In this document: piece by piece, positions 10,000-19,868 of the stretch
How positions within the stretch are numbered: the first letter of the stretch is position 1
Layout: each line of letters begins with the position of its first letter
Origin: Bacteroidia bacterium
Lineage (GTDB): Bacteria > Bacteroidota > Bacteroidia > Bacteroidales > CAJPTX01
Direction of reading: 5' to 3'
Assembly: GCA_905373475.1 (NCBI GenBank)
Contig: CAJPTC010000001.1
Span: forward strand, 186,001-250,000
Length of the DNA: 64,000 nt
Notes under the pieces: generated by a model
The model's input: the letters and a program-made list of their open reading frames with translations, nothing else
Databases searched by the model: none
Told to the model about the DNA's origin: nothing
Translations under genes and position numbers: made by a program

Positions 10000-12900
10000 A
10001 TGAAGCGAGTTTGTCTATTGGTTCTGTTGTTGTGTGTAGCGGTTCAATTATATGCACAGCAACCAATTCGTTTCGGAGATCGCGAGGTCTACCTTGAGAC
10101 GAACGTCCGAACAACAGTGCGCGGACACAGAACATCCAGCCTAGAACTTGGCGTTCCGACGGGCGAAAAGCTCAACGTCTTAGTTCAGTTTGAGGCGGGG
10201 CGAATTCCCTATTCTGTTTTAAAACAGAAAGGGGTAGAGCTTGGAGATTACCTAGGCGCAAATGCGTACTACGCAAAGGTGGCTCCAGGGAGTCGTCCGA
10301 GCGATTTTGTAGGTACGGGGCTTCGTGCTGTGGTACCCATTCGCGGTGAGTGGAAAGTTGTTAGTGGACTTTTGCAACAGGACATTCCCGAGTGGGCGCA
10401 CGAAGGTGATAATCTCAAGATGAACCTTTCTTGGTTCGATGGTATTACGTGGGAACAGGTGAAGCGCCTCCTTGATGCGCAGGGTGCGACTTACAGAACA
10501 CCTTCGGAGTTCTCGCGTAGTGTAGAGGTTGTGGCAAAACGCGAAGCAATTCTTGCACTGGCAGAACATGAGGCAATTTCGTTTATTCGGTATACGACTC
10601 CTCCCATGGAGGTGGAAAATTTTGAAGGAGCACACGTCAGTGGCGCATTCACCCTTCGTACACCTACAGCACTAGGAGGGCGTGGACTTACAGGGCGTGG
10701 TGTTCGCATTGGCATTTGGGATGGCAATGTGGCAGACCACGTAGATTACGGTAAGCGTGTTCACCGTAAAGAATTTGAGTTGTCAGTATTGTCTTCGAGT
10801 GCGCACGGAATGCACACAACGGGGACGATTTTGGGTAGTGGTTTGCGTAATGAAAAACACCGCGGGATGGCTCCTGAGGCTGAAATTTGGACTTATAACT
10901 TCAACATGCAGTCCAACGGTCTGACAACAGAGCAGGAGATGTATTTAGCAGCACTTGAAGAAAAGATCTCGCTGACCTCCAACTCCTACGGAATGAATAT
11001 GAAGAATATATGCGGTACGAAGCGGATTTTGAATTACTCGTACTTGGGGCAACCGAACCTTGACCTCCTTGCCTACGTTGTGCCCACGTTGACGCATGTT
11101 TTTTCGGCAGGTAACTCTCAGGGGGCATGTGGTTGGAAATATAGTCACGTTTCTAACTATGGGAAGAACATAATCTCGGTAGCAGCAGTGAAGCCCAATG
11201 AGCAGATCACGACCTTCTCGAGTTTTGGTCCGCTATTAGATGGACGTATGTTTCCTATTATTAGTGCTTTGGGGCAAGGTGTGTGGTCTACTGTAGATAT
11301 GCAGTCGTATTGGCAGATGGACGGAACGTCAATGTCTTGTCCGACCGTTACAGGTCATTTGGCGCTCCTAACACAACGCTATAAAGAGTTACATGGTGGT
11401 GCAATACCTTATAACTATTTTTTGAAGGCGCTTATAGCTAATACAGCGCGCGATGCTGGCAATCCTGGTCCTGACTACAAGTATGGTTTTGGCTTGCTAG
11501 ATGGTGTGGCTGCCATAACAGCTATGGAGAACAACTGGTACAAAAAGGCTGTATTCTCCAAAGGCGGAGCACCGCAGACAACGAAAATTACTGTCCCGGC
11601 GGGTGTAAAAGAACTCCGTGTAATGCTTTGTTGGAATGACCCAGTGGCTGACAAGGAATATGCTACGGGCGAGAATCCGATGATCAATGACCTTGATCTA
11701 AGTGTAACCGCGAATGGTACAACGCATCTACCACTCACGCTAGATGCCAAGACACCGGATGCACTAGCAGTCGAAAAAGAAAATAAGCTAGACAACATTG
11801 AGCAGGTGGTATGGAAAATGCCCGCAGCTGGTGAGTATACGATACAGGTATCGGGGGCTGTAAATCAGGAAGATGAACAACCTTATGCTATTGTATGGTA
11901 TTACGACAAGAAGCAACCCGCTATTACAGCACCGTTAGAAGGCGAAGTTTATACTCCAGATGAAAAACTCTGGTTGCGCACGGAGAATCTGCAAGCTCCG
12001 TTGAAAGTAGAACTTTCGGTAGATGGTGGTGCGTCCTATACCCCAATTGACGGAACATACGATGCTTGTGCACTACTCGAACCGTTAGGTCAGTATGGAG
12101 TAAGTAAAGCCGTACTCCGAGTAACAGACCGCGATGGCAATGTACTTCAGTCGGGCACATTCAGTATTATGTCGCAGGTAAAAGGTGTGAAGTTGCAGGC
12201 TCCTTCGTGTGGCACAGACGGTTGGAAGTTAACATGGAAAAAGGCGTATGATGCGGCGAAATATGAAATTCTGAAAGCCGATTTCGATTCAGAAACGGTA
12301 GAGGTAATTGGTGAGACTCCTAGCACGAAACGTTCTTTTGAAATTCCGAGTGAGAAGGTCAATAAAGGTCGTAATCTGTTCTCGGTACGTGCGGTCTCCG
12401 CAGAGGGGGTGCGTGGTATACGGAGTGTAGGCGAGGTGCAGGAAGCGGCGTATCTACCTGCTATTACAGCAGATAACTTGCCATACTTTGAAACCTTTGT
12501 CGGGTGGCCTCTGAAAACAGGGCATGTGGAAACGGGGAAAAATCTGGACTTCCGCCCTGTAGAATCATTACCAGAGCTCCGTCTTCCTTTTGATTCTCAT
12601 ATATTGGCTTGGGATGGGAAGATTGAGCCTGACAATTGGGATGATCCTTTTGCGGAGCGTAAGAACGTGGGGCAATTGAGCATTTGCGAACTCGATTTGA
12701 CGGGACTTGAGGATGGTACTGAGATACAGCTTTTTGCTCATACCTTGCTATTGAAGGCTGACGGAGATCCCACGGGTTCACAATTGCGTCTGTTAGTCAA
12801 CGGTGAGGAATATCCTGATGTGATGGGGCGTAAGCGTATTATTGGCGATGGTGAAGAGCGACGTCTATGCTGGGATTTGTCCAAGTTTGTTAAGCAAAAA

Positions 12901-15900
12901 GTATCGCTAAAATTCGAGGGGGCGATGAAGACCTCCGATGATGGGGTAGCCATAGTAAGCTATCGTATCATCAAGAAGACGGTGCTCTCAGACGTAGGGG
13001 TCGCTTGGGTTAATGATCCTGAGATTAAGGCAGAGGCTAATTTGCAAGAAAGGACTATTCGTTTTGACGTGCAGAACTACTCGTCGAAAGATTTGAAGAA
13101 TGTGCCCATCTCTGTAGAAGTGGATGGCAAGCTCATTTACTCCGAATCGCTTGAATCGTTGAAGCCTTTTGAAGACCGCATCATTACCTGCAAGCACAAT
13201 TTCTACAGCAAGGAGGCGCATAAGTTCCGTGTAGATATTCATGTAGACTGTGATGACGATGCCAATCCGTATAACAATGATGCTGCATTTGAGGTGTACA
13301 ATCTGGGCGATATCATAGCTATGCCCGAGATCCAGTATATCAATGTAATGGGCATGATATTCCCACGTGTACCCTTTGAGAAGATAACGCTAAGTGGCAA
13401 TAAGCTATTTACGGATGGTCGAGGTGAGCTAGAACCCTACTATCAGCGTGAGCGTGCCGTATTACAAATACAACCAGAACACGATAATGGGATTGTACAG
13501 ATTGTTTTCCGTGAACTTGCTTTGGCAAAATACGATACACTCTATGTGTTTACAGGCAATGTGCCCGACAATCTCAATGTGGATCTTGCACATCCGTCGC
13601 TTGTATTTGCAGGGCAAAGTTCAGAGCCTCGAACGATAATCTCTGAGGCGCGTAACGGGGCTATTACTTTTGCATTTAAGGCTGAGAATCCGAAACCAGG
13701 CGATGGTTGGATAGCAGATGCTTCCGAAATTCTTATGGAGAATACGCTGGCGATCACCGAATTTAGAGAGGTGGCTGGTAAAGACGCTACGCATAGCAAG
13801 TTGGAAGTAATAGTGCAGAATTTTACACCTGCCCCGATCTATGAAGCCCCGCTTTTTGTTACGATAAATGACGAGCTGCAGCGTTTTGAGATCCCAGTAC
13901 TTAAGGCGAATAGTACTACGAGCTTTATATTACCCGATGAGCTAGATGTTACACCTCCCGTGCGTGTTCTGTTAGTTGCAGAGCTTGCTAAGGATGGTAA
14001 GATGGATGACAATCGGAAGGAGCTCTTGATAGAACGCGACCCATTGTGGAATGGCGGCGGAAAGATAAAGACCCCTGCGACGCTTTATATGACCAAGGTT
14101 TATGCTGTGGGAGCAAAGGATACGATAGCCGTGAAGCCATCGGCACAAATTCTTTACCTGTCGGCACAAAAACTAGAGCTTTATACAGAGAGCAACAATG
14201 CCCTCGGAATACATTTGTCTGTATTGCCCGCGGAGGCTCAGTTGCCTGCAAGTCTGCGCGTTTGGATAGATGTTAACAAGGATGGTGTTCTAGATGATAC
14301 GAAGGAAGCTTACACAGTGGCGCTTCAGAAAGATGTAGCCTCGTACTTAGTTCCCATCAATAGTTCGTCTTTGGTGGGTGTAGCGGCAGGTGAGTACCGT
14401 ATGCGCATTATGCTTGCGAAGGATGAAGACTACCTGAAGTTTAAGGGAGGTAAGGAAATAGAGTGGGGGAGTGTAGTAGATGTTACGGCTGAGCTCAAAG
14501 AGGGAAGAAGTCCGAGTGACTATGAGTTAGCTTTGGTTCGTTTTGCTGATCTAAAATCGGGACGTACGCTTTCTACGGAAACGTCTATTAAGTTAAAAGT
14601 ACGTAACAATGGGCTTGCGCCGATAACAAAGATTGCTCTTACTTGTACAGTAGATGAAAAGACGACGTTTGATGAAGAAGTGTCGTGCAACATTGCCGTA
14701 CGCGCGGAGGAGATAGTAGAGTTGTCGCGTAAGGTAGATTTCTCGGCAGAGGGGAAACACACTCTACACGTAGCGCTGAAAGAGCCTGACAGCAATACGG
14801 CTGATAATGAAGCTAAAATCACGGTTTACAAAATCCCTGCAAAGACATCAGATCTCTACAGTTTGAAGTTTGTGGCTGCTGAGGGCGATGGGGTTCTGCT
14901 ACAAAATGTGGCCACAGAGATCGAAAATGATGGTACTATAGAAGGTTGGTGGCGACTAGATGAGCCACAAAGTTGCGCCTTTGCCGATGGTGGTAAGGCT
15001 GGGATTTGGATGGCATCGTTAGTGAACAATCCGAATTTTAGAGATAATACGCTTGTGTTTATGGCGGGTATCAATGGTTTGTTTGCGAGCCTAGATCCGT
15101 GTATAGTTCCTGGGAAGTGGCAACATATTGCAGCCACGTTCTACCAGACTATGGCAACAGGTAGTCCAGAAACTTGGGTTAAAGTGTATGTGGATGGTAA
15201 ACATATCCCGATGCGTTCTATGGGCTTTGATGGCTTCAAATTGCGTCACCTCGGTTTGAATGTGGATATGAAGGGCGAAAATGCTATGTTCCGCATCTGG
15301 AAGAAGCAGCTCGAAGAAGCTGAAGTAGTGGCTAATATGACCAAGAGTGTTCGTCAAAGCGATGGGAAACTCCCAGCTGACTGCTTGGGTGAGTTTGTAT
15401 TTACCGAAGGACATGGCGTGACGTCGGCATCGGGCGATGAGCGTTTTGCACTCATTGTGTCTAAGCGTGACAATATCTGGCAGAAGATTGAAAATCTGGT
15501 TAGTGATGTGACTGTAGAGGGTCAACTTATTCCTGCTGAAACGGTTGCTAAGAACGAAGTAAAAGTTACTATGGCATCCGATTTCAATGCTTTCAGCAAT
15601 GTGAAAGTTAAATTCGGTTTCTTCTGGCCAGGCGCGGTTGTAACTCAAAATGGGAATGTCGTTACGGACGATACAGAGCTTGACTTCTCGTCTGCTGAAC
15701 ATAAGCTTTCTTTCAAAGTAAAATATGATGCTTTGTTCGGAATGCCAATTGAGCAGGATGTAACGATCCAACTAGTGAATGATAAGTCGGGTGCGTGCGA
15801 TCTCTTAGAAATTGCTATGCCGAAGGCGAAGAACCCAGGCTTGAAAAATGAGCTTTCGGAGAACAATCCGAAACAACTTCTTGTATGGGAGGTGGAAAGT

Positions 15901-18900
15901 GAGTCGGCAACGAATCCTTTCAATCCGAAGAAAGCGAAGATTGTGGTAAAGAAGATCTCCGATAATGCCAAGTTGTATCGTGGTGACGAAGAACTGGTAA
16001 TGGGCACAGAAGGCGTAGAGATTGAGGCAGATATGAATACGGCGTTAAAGTTACGTGTGGTGGCTCAAAATGGGCGCAACGTGAAATTTTATACCATTCG
16101 TCTGTCTATGGCACAAGAGATAACATGGGGTAGCGATAAGTTGGTGTATCCATTCTCGGGAACGCCTACTAAACTGGATGCAACGGCATCGTCGGAACTC
16201 CCTGTTAGCTACTATAGTTTAGATCCTTCGGTCGCTACAGTCGATGCGCAGGGCAATTTGGTAACGGGCGCAGTGGGTACAACTACAATTGTGGCTGAGC
16301 AAAAAGGGAATGAGTTATACAAGGTCGCTGAGAGGAAACAGCGCGAGGTAGAGGTAACTCGTGTACCCCTCACGATAAAGATGAAGGATGCTACAATGGC
16401 GCAGGGTGAGTCTTTACCCGACTTCGATTTTGAGTATGTGGGCTTACAGTTTGACGATACTGAAGAACAATTTGATGCTTCGTACGAGGTGCGTCTGAAG
16501 GATGGTACGGTGTGGAATGAAACTCTCCCCGCATTAGCACCTGGCGAATATGTAGTAGCGCCTGCCAATTATACTGCGCCTTATTCGTTGGGCAGCTATA
16601 CCGTAACACGTGAAAACGGAAAACTGACGGTAACTGCACCGCAACTGCCCGCTACAACGTTTGTCGTTACGGATGAAAATAATGCACCGTGTCCCGATGC
16701 AAAAGTATTATGCGACGGTGTAACCTATTCTTTGGGGGCAGACGGAAAAGTGGTGGCGTACTTAAAGCCTGGTAAGTATCAGGTTGAGGTATCGAAAGCA
16801 GGATATGAAAGCGACTGGAAAGATTTTGTAGTGGCAGATGCTCCGCAAACCGTAGAATTACAGCTCTTGAAAGAGATATTTACACTCTCGTATACAACGG
16901 ATGAGTTTGGTGTAATTCTGGGTAAGGAGGCGCAAACGGTTGCACTCCACTCAAACGGTGAGCAAGTAATCGCCGTCCCGAAAGATTCGCAGCACCGTTT
17001 TAAAGAATGGTCGGATGGTGTAAAAACGGCAGCACGTACGGAGCTGGATGTGCAAGCCAGCCTAAATGTTAAGGCAACGTTTGAAGAGTTCTTCTATACG
17101 CTCTCTTACAAAGTCTCGGATGGAGGAGAGTTTGAAACTACGAACACAGAACAACAGGTGGCTTACGGTGGGAATGCGACTCCCGTTAAGGTAAAGGCGA
17201 AAGAGGGGTATATCTTTATGGGATGGACAGATGGGAACTCGGAACTGACGCGTACTGATGTCAATGTAAAGGGAGATCTGAGTGTGACGGCTGTCTTCTT
17301 GAAGCCTTATCGTCTAGCATGGAAGAACGATTTTGAGCGCGGTGCTTCTATTGAGCAAGGTTGGAATTATGACAAGCCTGCGGCGGGACGGGGCTGGGGA
17401 TTATTGGCAGCAAAGATGATCTCGAGTGTAAAGAATCCGAGTGGTCATGTGCTTGCTATAGTACCTCTCTATGAATCGCCACGACCAGAGTATACGGATT
17501 GTTGGGTAGCGTCTCCGTGGTTCTCATTAGAAGAGAAGACGGCTTCTACCACTAAGTTGATTCTGAGCTACGTTTGCCATGTAAAGACCTCTGCAGGGCA
17601 TACTTCAAAACTTCAGTACAGCTTCGAGGATGATGTTTGGCATGATGGTGCAAATGTGGAAGGCAAGGCCGTTACTAAGCAAGAGAAGTTTGAATTAGAT
17701 CTTGCAACGCTTGCCGCTCACAAGCGTATTCGTTTCCGTTGGGTGTTTGGTGGTTCTAACACCTATACTTACCTTGCACTGGATGATATCGAGGTTAAAT
17801 TTGACGTTGCGGCGCAAGAGGTACAGCGTTATTTTGCGGGCGCACATGGGCACATCAAACAGGAAGGTAACGAGGCGCTATTGTCTGCAATTGAGCAAAC
17901 CACAGAGGTTGGCAATTTGGGTACAAAGATTGTTGCCGTTCCCGATGCTGGCTATGTATTTGACAAGTGGTCTGACGGTAAGACGGAAGATGAGCGTCAA
18001 GACAATACTTCGGTCTCGGTAGAAGCATTGTTCAAGAAGGGGACATTTAAGACCATCTATCTTGCTGGTGAGAATGGAAAGATAGAAGGGATAACAACGC
18101 AGGTTGTAGCTGCGGGTGGCGAAACTGCGGCAGTGACGGCAGTGCCTAACGTAGGTTACAAATTTGATGCTTGGGATGATGGCTCTAAAGACAATCCGCG
18201 TAAGGATCTGGTAACAGAGGATAAAACATATACGGCGAATTTTGTTGCTGTGCCTAGCACGTATGTTGTAACATTAGCGCCCACGGAGCACGGGAGGATT
18301 TCAATTCAAAATTATACGGCAGAACAGTTGCAAGCCGTTCCCGCTGGAACTACTCTTACCGTTGTTGTAACGCCTGATGCTGGCTGGAAGCTAAAGACCC
18401 TGACTGCTAACGGGGATGATATTGCAGCTACGAAGCAGTTTACGGTTAATGCGGCAGTAACAGTGCTGGCAGTATTTGAAAAAGAAGGTGGTGCTCCGCA
18501 ACCTAAGACGTTTGCTGTAACGCTTGCGAAAGAAGGCGAAGGAGAACTGAAGGTAACGGGCATTGAAGAAAGTAAATTGGATGCCGTTCCCGAAGGCACC
18601 GAGCTCATGGCAGTGGCAACACCTGCAAAGGGTTGGAAGCTGAAGAGCCTAACGGCAGGCGATAAGAATATTGCTGCTGACGGTAAGTTCGTTGTAACAG
18701 CAAATGTTGAAGTTAAGGCCGTGTTTGAAAAAACTACTGCTGTTGAGGACGCAATATTTGCGAATGTACTGGTAGCGCCCAATCCGTTCGATAATCAATT
18801 ACGAATTGTAAACGGCGAATTACGTGGAACATACGCGTTGTTGAATGCACAAGGTATAGTTGTACGTAGTGGTAATATGGCTGGTAGTGAGGTAGTGATT

Positions 18901-18993
18901 GAAACAAGCGATCTTACTTCAGGTCTCTACCTCTTGCGTCTTACTGCCGAAAATGGTGCAATGGAGGCAATAACAGTCGTAAAAGAGCGATAA
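10000..18993 (+). CDS. Giant S8 subtilase with adhesin-like repeats and T9SS sorting domain
   Basis: This 2997-residue secreted protein starts with a signal peptide (residues 1-20, ending CVAVQLYAQ). A subtilisin-type S8 protease follows with Asp241 (IGIWDGN), His269 (HGMHTTG) and Ser444 (DGTSMSCP), so the triad is complete, though the His motif departs from the usual HGTHVAG. After it come beta-rich domains, a jelly-roll-like segment (about 820-985), CARDB-like domains, a LamG/ConA-like domain (about 1640-1780), a bacterial Ig-like domain, an MBG-like segment, a carboxypeptidase-regulatory-like fold, a MAM-like domain (about 2435-2605), InlB-B-type repeats with WSDG, and a T9SS type A sorting domain in the last 85 residues (APNPF, LLNAQG, GLYLLRL). 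It aligns along its length with the partial gene at 1-6012. A surface or released protease/adhesin is the likely role; substrate unknown. Confidence 0.92.
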   Translation: MKRVCLLVLLLCVAVQLYAQQPIRFGDREVYLETNVRTTVRGHRTSSLELGVPTGEKLNVLVQFEAGRIPYSVLKQKGVELGDYLGANAYYAKVAPGSRPSDFVGTGLRAVVPIRGEWKVVSGLLQQDIPEWAHEGDNLKMNLSWFDGITWEQVKRLLDAQGATYRTPSEFSRSVEVVAKREAILALAEHEAISFIRYTTPPMEVENFEGAHVSGAFTLRTPTALGGRGLTGRGVRIGIWDGNVADHVDYGKRVHRKEFELSVLSSSAHGMHTTGTILGSGLRNEKHRGMAPEAEIWTYNFNMQSNGLTTEQEMYLAALEEKISLTSNSYGMNMKNICGTKRILNYSYLGQPNLDLLAYVVPTLTHVFSAGNSQGACGWKYSHVSNYGKNIISVAAVKPNEQITTFSSFGPLLDGRMFPIISALGQGVWSTVDMQSYWQMDGTSMSCPTVTGHLALLTQRYKELHGGAIPYNYFLKALIANTARDAGNPGPDYKYGFGLLDGVAAITAMENNWYKKAVFSKGGAPQTTKITVPAGVKELRVMLCWNDPVADKEYATGENPMINDLDLSVTANGTTHLPLTLDAKTPDALAVEKENKLDNIEQVVWKMPAAGEYTIQVSGAVNQEDEQPYAIVWYYDKKQPAITAPLEGEVYTPDEKLWLRTENLQAPLKVELSVDGGASYTPIDGTYDACALLEPLGQYGVSKAVLRVTDRDGNVLQSGTFSIMSQVKGVKLQAPSCGTDGWKLTWKKAYDAAKYEILKADFDSETVEVIGETPSTKRSFEIPSEKVNKGRNLFSVRAVSAEGVRGIRSVGEVQEAAYLPAITADNLPYFETFVGWPLKTGHVETGKNLDFRPVESLPELRLPFDSHILAWDGKIEPDNWDDPFAERKNVGQLSICELDLTGLEDGTEIQLFAHTLLLKADGDPTGSQLRLLVNGEEYPDVMGRKRIIGDGEERRLCWDLSKFVKQKVSLKFEGAMKTSDDGVAIVSYRIIKKTVLSDVGVAWVNDPEIKAEANLQERTIRFDVQNYSSKDLKNVPISVEVDGKLIYSESLESLKPFEDRIITCKHNFYSKEAHKFRVDIHVDCDDDANPYNNDAAFEVYNLGDIIAMPEIQYINVMGMIFPRVPFEKITLSGNKLFTDGRGELEPYYQRERAVLQIQPEHDNGIVQIVFRELALAKYDTLYVFTGNVPDNLNVDLAHPSLVFAGQSSEPRTIISEARNGAITFAFKAENPKPGDGWIADASEILMENTLAITEFREVAGKDATHSKLEVIVQNFTPAPIYEAPLFVTINDELQRFEIPVLKANSTTSFILPDELDVTPPVRVLLVAELAKDGKMDDNRKELLIERDPLWNGGGKIKTPATLYMTKVYAVGAKDTIAVKPSAQILYLSAQKLELYTESNNALGIHLSVLPAEAQLPASLRVWIDVNKDGVLDDTKEAYTVALQKDVASYLVPINSSSLVGVAAGEYRMRIMLAKDEDYLKFKGGKEIEWGSVVDVTAELKEGRSPSDYELALVRFADLKSGRTLSTETSIKLKVRNNGLAPITKIALTCTVDEKTTFDEEVSCNIAVRAEEIVELSRKVDFSAEGKHTLHVALKEPDSNTADNEAKITVYKIPAKTSDLYSLKFVAAEGDGVLLQNVATEIENDGTIEGWWRLDEPQSCAFADGGKAGIWMASLVNNPNFRDNTLVFMAGINGLFASLDPCIVPGKWQHIAATFYQTMATGSPETWVKVYVDGKHIPMRSMGFDGFKLRHLGLNVDMKGENAMFRIWKKQLEEAEVVANMTKSVRQSDGKLPADCLGEFVFTEGHGVTSASGDERFALIVSKRDNIWQKIENLVSDVTVEGQLIPAETVAKNEVKVTMASDFNAFSNVKVKFGFFWPGAVVTQNGNVVTDDTELDFSSAEHKLSFKVKYDALFGMPIEQDVTIQLVNDKSGACDLLEIAMPKAKNPGLKNELSENNPKQLLVWEVESESATNPFNPKKAKIVVKKISDNAKLYRGDEELVMGTEGVEIEADMNTALKLRVVAQNGRNVKFYTIRLSMAQEITWGSDKLVYPFSGTPTKLDATASSELPVSYYSLDPSVATVDAQGNLVTGAVGTTTIVAEQKGNELYKVAERKQREVEVTRVPLTIKMKDATMAQGESLPDFDFEYVGLQFDDTEEQFDASYEVRLKDGTVWNETLPALAPGEYVVAPANYTAPYSLGSYTVTRENGKLTVTAPQLPATTFVVTDENNAPCPDAKVLCDGVTYSLGADGKVVAYLKPGKYQVEVSKAGYESDWKDFVVADAPQTVELQLLKEIFTLSYTTDEFGVILGKEAQTVALHSNGEQVIAVPKDSQHRFKEWSDGVKTAARTELDVQASLNVKATFEEFFYTLSYKVSDGGEFETTNTEQQVAYGGNATPVKVKAKEGYIFMGWTDGNSELTRTDVNVKGDLSVTAVFLKPYRLAWKNDFERGASIEQGWNYDKPAAGRGWGLLAAKMISSVKNPSGHVLAIVPLYESPRPEYTDCWVASPWFSLEEKTASTTKLILSYVCHVKTSAGHTSKLQYSFEDDVWHDGANVEGKAVTKQEKFELDLATLAAHKRIRFRWVFGGSNTYTYLALDDIEVKFDVAAQEVQRYFAGAHGHIKQEGNEALLSAIEQTTEVGNLGTKIVAVPDAGYVFDKWSDGKTEDERQDNTSVSVEALFKKGTFKTIYLAGENGKIEGITTQVVAAGGETAAVTAVPNVGYKFDAWDDGSKDNPRKDLVTEDKTYTANFVAVPSTYVVTLAPTEHGRISIQNYTAEQLQAVPAGTTLTVVVTPDAGWKLKTLTANGDDIAATKQFTVNAAVTVLAVFEKEGGAPQPKTFAVTLAKEGEGELKVTGIEESKLDAVPEGTELMAVATPAKGWKLKSLTAGDKNIAADGKFVVTANVEVKAVFEKTTAVEDAIFANVLVAPNPFDNQLRIVNGELRGTYALLNAQGIVVRSGNMAGSEVVIETSDLTSGLYLLRLTAENGAMEAITVVKER

Positions 18994-18998
18994 TGAGG

Positions 18999-19032
18999 TT
19001 CGTAGGGGCGAGGCGCGCCTCGCCCCTACGAA
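18999..19032. repeat. Perfect 34-bp palindrome, best copy of the GTAGGGGCG REP-like family
   Basis: The two 17-base halves are exact reverse complements (first half TTCGTAGGGGCGAGGCG). It lies 5 bases after the stop of the giant subtilase gene. Related imperfect copies are at about 19328-19351 and 19588-19612 and in the other gaps. It could act as a transcription terminator or mRNA-stabilising hairpin, but it lacks a T-run of its own. Confidence 0.85.
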
Positions 19033-19051
19033 CGCATTGATAATCAATGAT

Positions 19052-19085
19052 AACGGGTATTGCCTTTAGGCGATGCCCGTTTTTT
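19052..19085 (+). terminator. Rho-independent terminator of the giant subtilase gene
   Basis: A 13-bp stem (AACGGGTATTGCC against GGCGATGCCCGTT, with two G-U pairs), a TTTA loop and a run of T. Confidence 0.8.
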
Positions 19086-19780
19086 GATTGTTTTTCGCCC
19101 AAAGTTTTACATTGGGCTAACGAGACTCACCGCCGCCATTCGGCGGGGTTCAATTTGAGCCCCTTAACGGGGCGGGTCTTTTTAGCACGGAGGTAAAACC
19201 CCGTGCGAATCTCGATACGCCAAGCGCTTATATACCGCCCAACGTTTCACATTGGGCTAACGAGACTCACCGCCGCCCTTCGGCGGGGTTCTACGCGCAT
19301 AGCGATTATTTCACGGTGTGTCGTGTCGGGCGAGGCATGCCTCGCCCCTACGTTCGCGCCACTGACGCGAATCTGTAATGCGGCTTTGTCTTTTCGCACT
19401 GAAAGTGCAATACAATCTAGCACAAGGCAGCGCTTTGGGTTACGATATCACAAGACCGATGCGCCCTGAAAGGGCAACACATTACAACCCAATGTTTTGC
19501 ATTGCGCTAACGCTATACACCGCCGCCATTCGGCGGGGTTCAATTACGGCGTGCCATGGCGCGCCGCTACACGTAATAATGTGTTTTGTATGGGCGATGG
19601 CGTGCCTCGCCCACAATGGGTTGCGCAAAGCGTTTCTATGCGGATGGAGTTTACGGCGCAAAGCGGGTATTCGTTAGATGTTTTGCTGCGTGAACATTGT
19701 CTTTATTTTTATTGTTTTTTAGAAACCGTATTTTTAAGGAGGCGCAAGGGCATAAAACGTGCTAGGCTATACGGTTTCGC

Positions 19781-19788
19781 TACCTTTG
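19781..19788 (+). promoter_or_regulatory. Bacteroidetes -7 promoter box (TACCTTTG) upstream of the NfnAB-like operon
   Basis: It matches TAnnTTTG exactly and lies about 80 bases before the first ATG. No clear -33 box is seen. Confidence 0.5.
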
Positions 19789-19868
19789 CACGACAAAAGT
19801 GTGTAATTGATGTGGCAGTCTTACTCAAACTTGTTTAGCAAGACGCTGCGCGACAATACGAAGAGGAA

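Larger units (their letters stand above)
18994..19868. repeat. 875-bp intergenic repeat field with composite palindromic elements
   Basis: No gene is supported. Three related copies of a bipartite element lie at 19096-19156, 19236-19293 and 19486-19545. Each has a CCCAA...TTGGG-type hairpin followed by CTAACG and a CCGCCG/CGGCGG hairpin ending GGGGTT. Between them are other small hairpins: GCCCCTTAACGGGGC near 19158, GCACGG/CCGTGC near 19185-19206, GCACTGAAAGTGC near 19398 and GCCCTGAAAGGGC near 19463, plus three GTAGGGGCG-type palindromes. Short open frames here are by-products of GC-rich palindromes. Confidence 0.75.

Noticed and set aside
15091..15771. 226-codon open frame on the minus strand
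   Set aside because: It is antisense to the giant subtilase gene and has no domain or promoter.
19203..19838. Three overlapping open frames of 88-113 codons after the giant subtilase
   Set aside because: They are made of palindromic repeats in several frames and have no protein-like composition.
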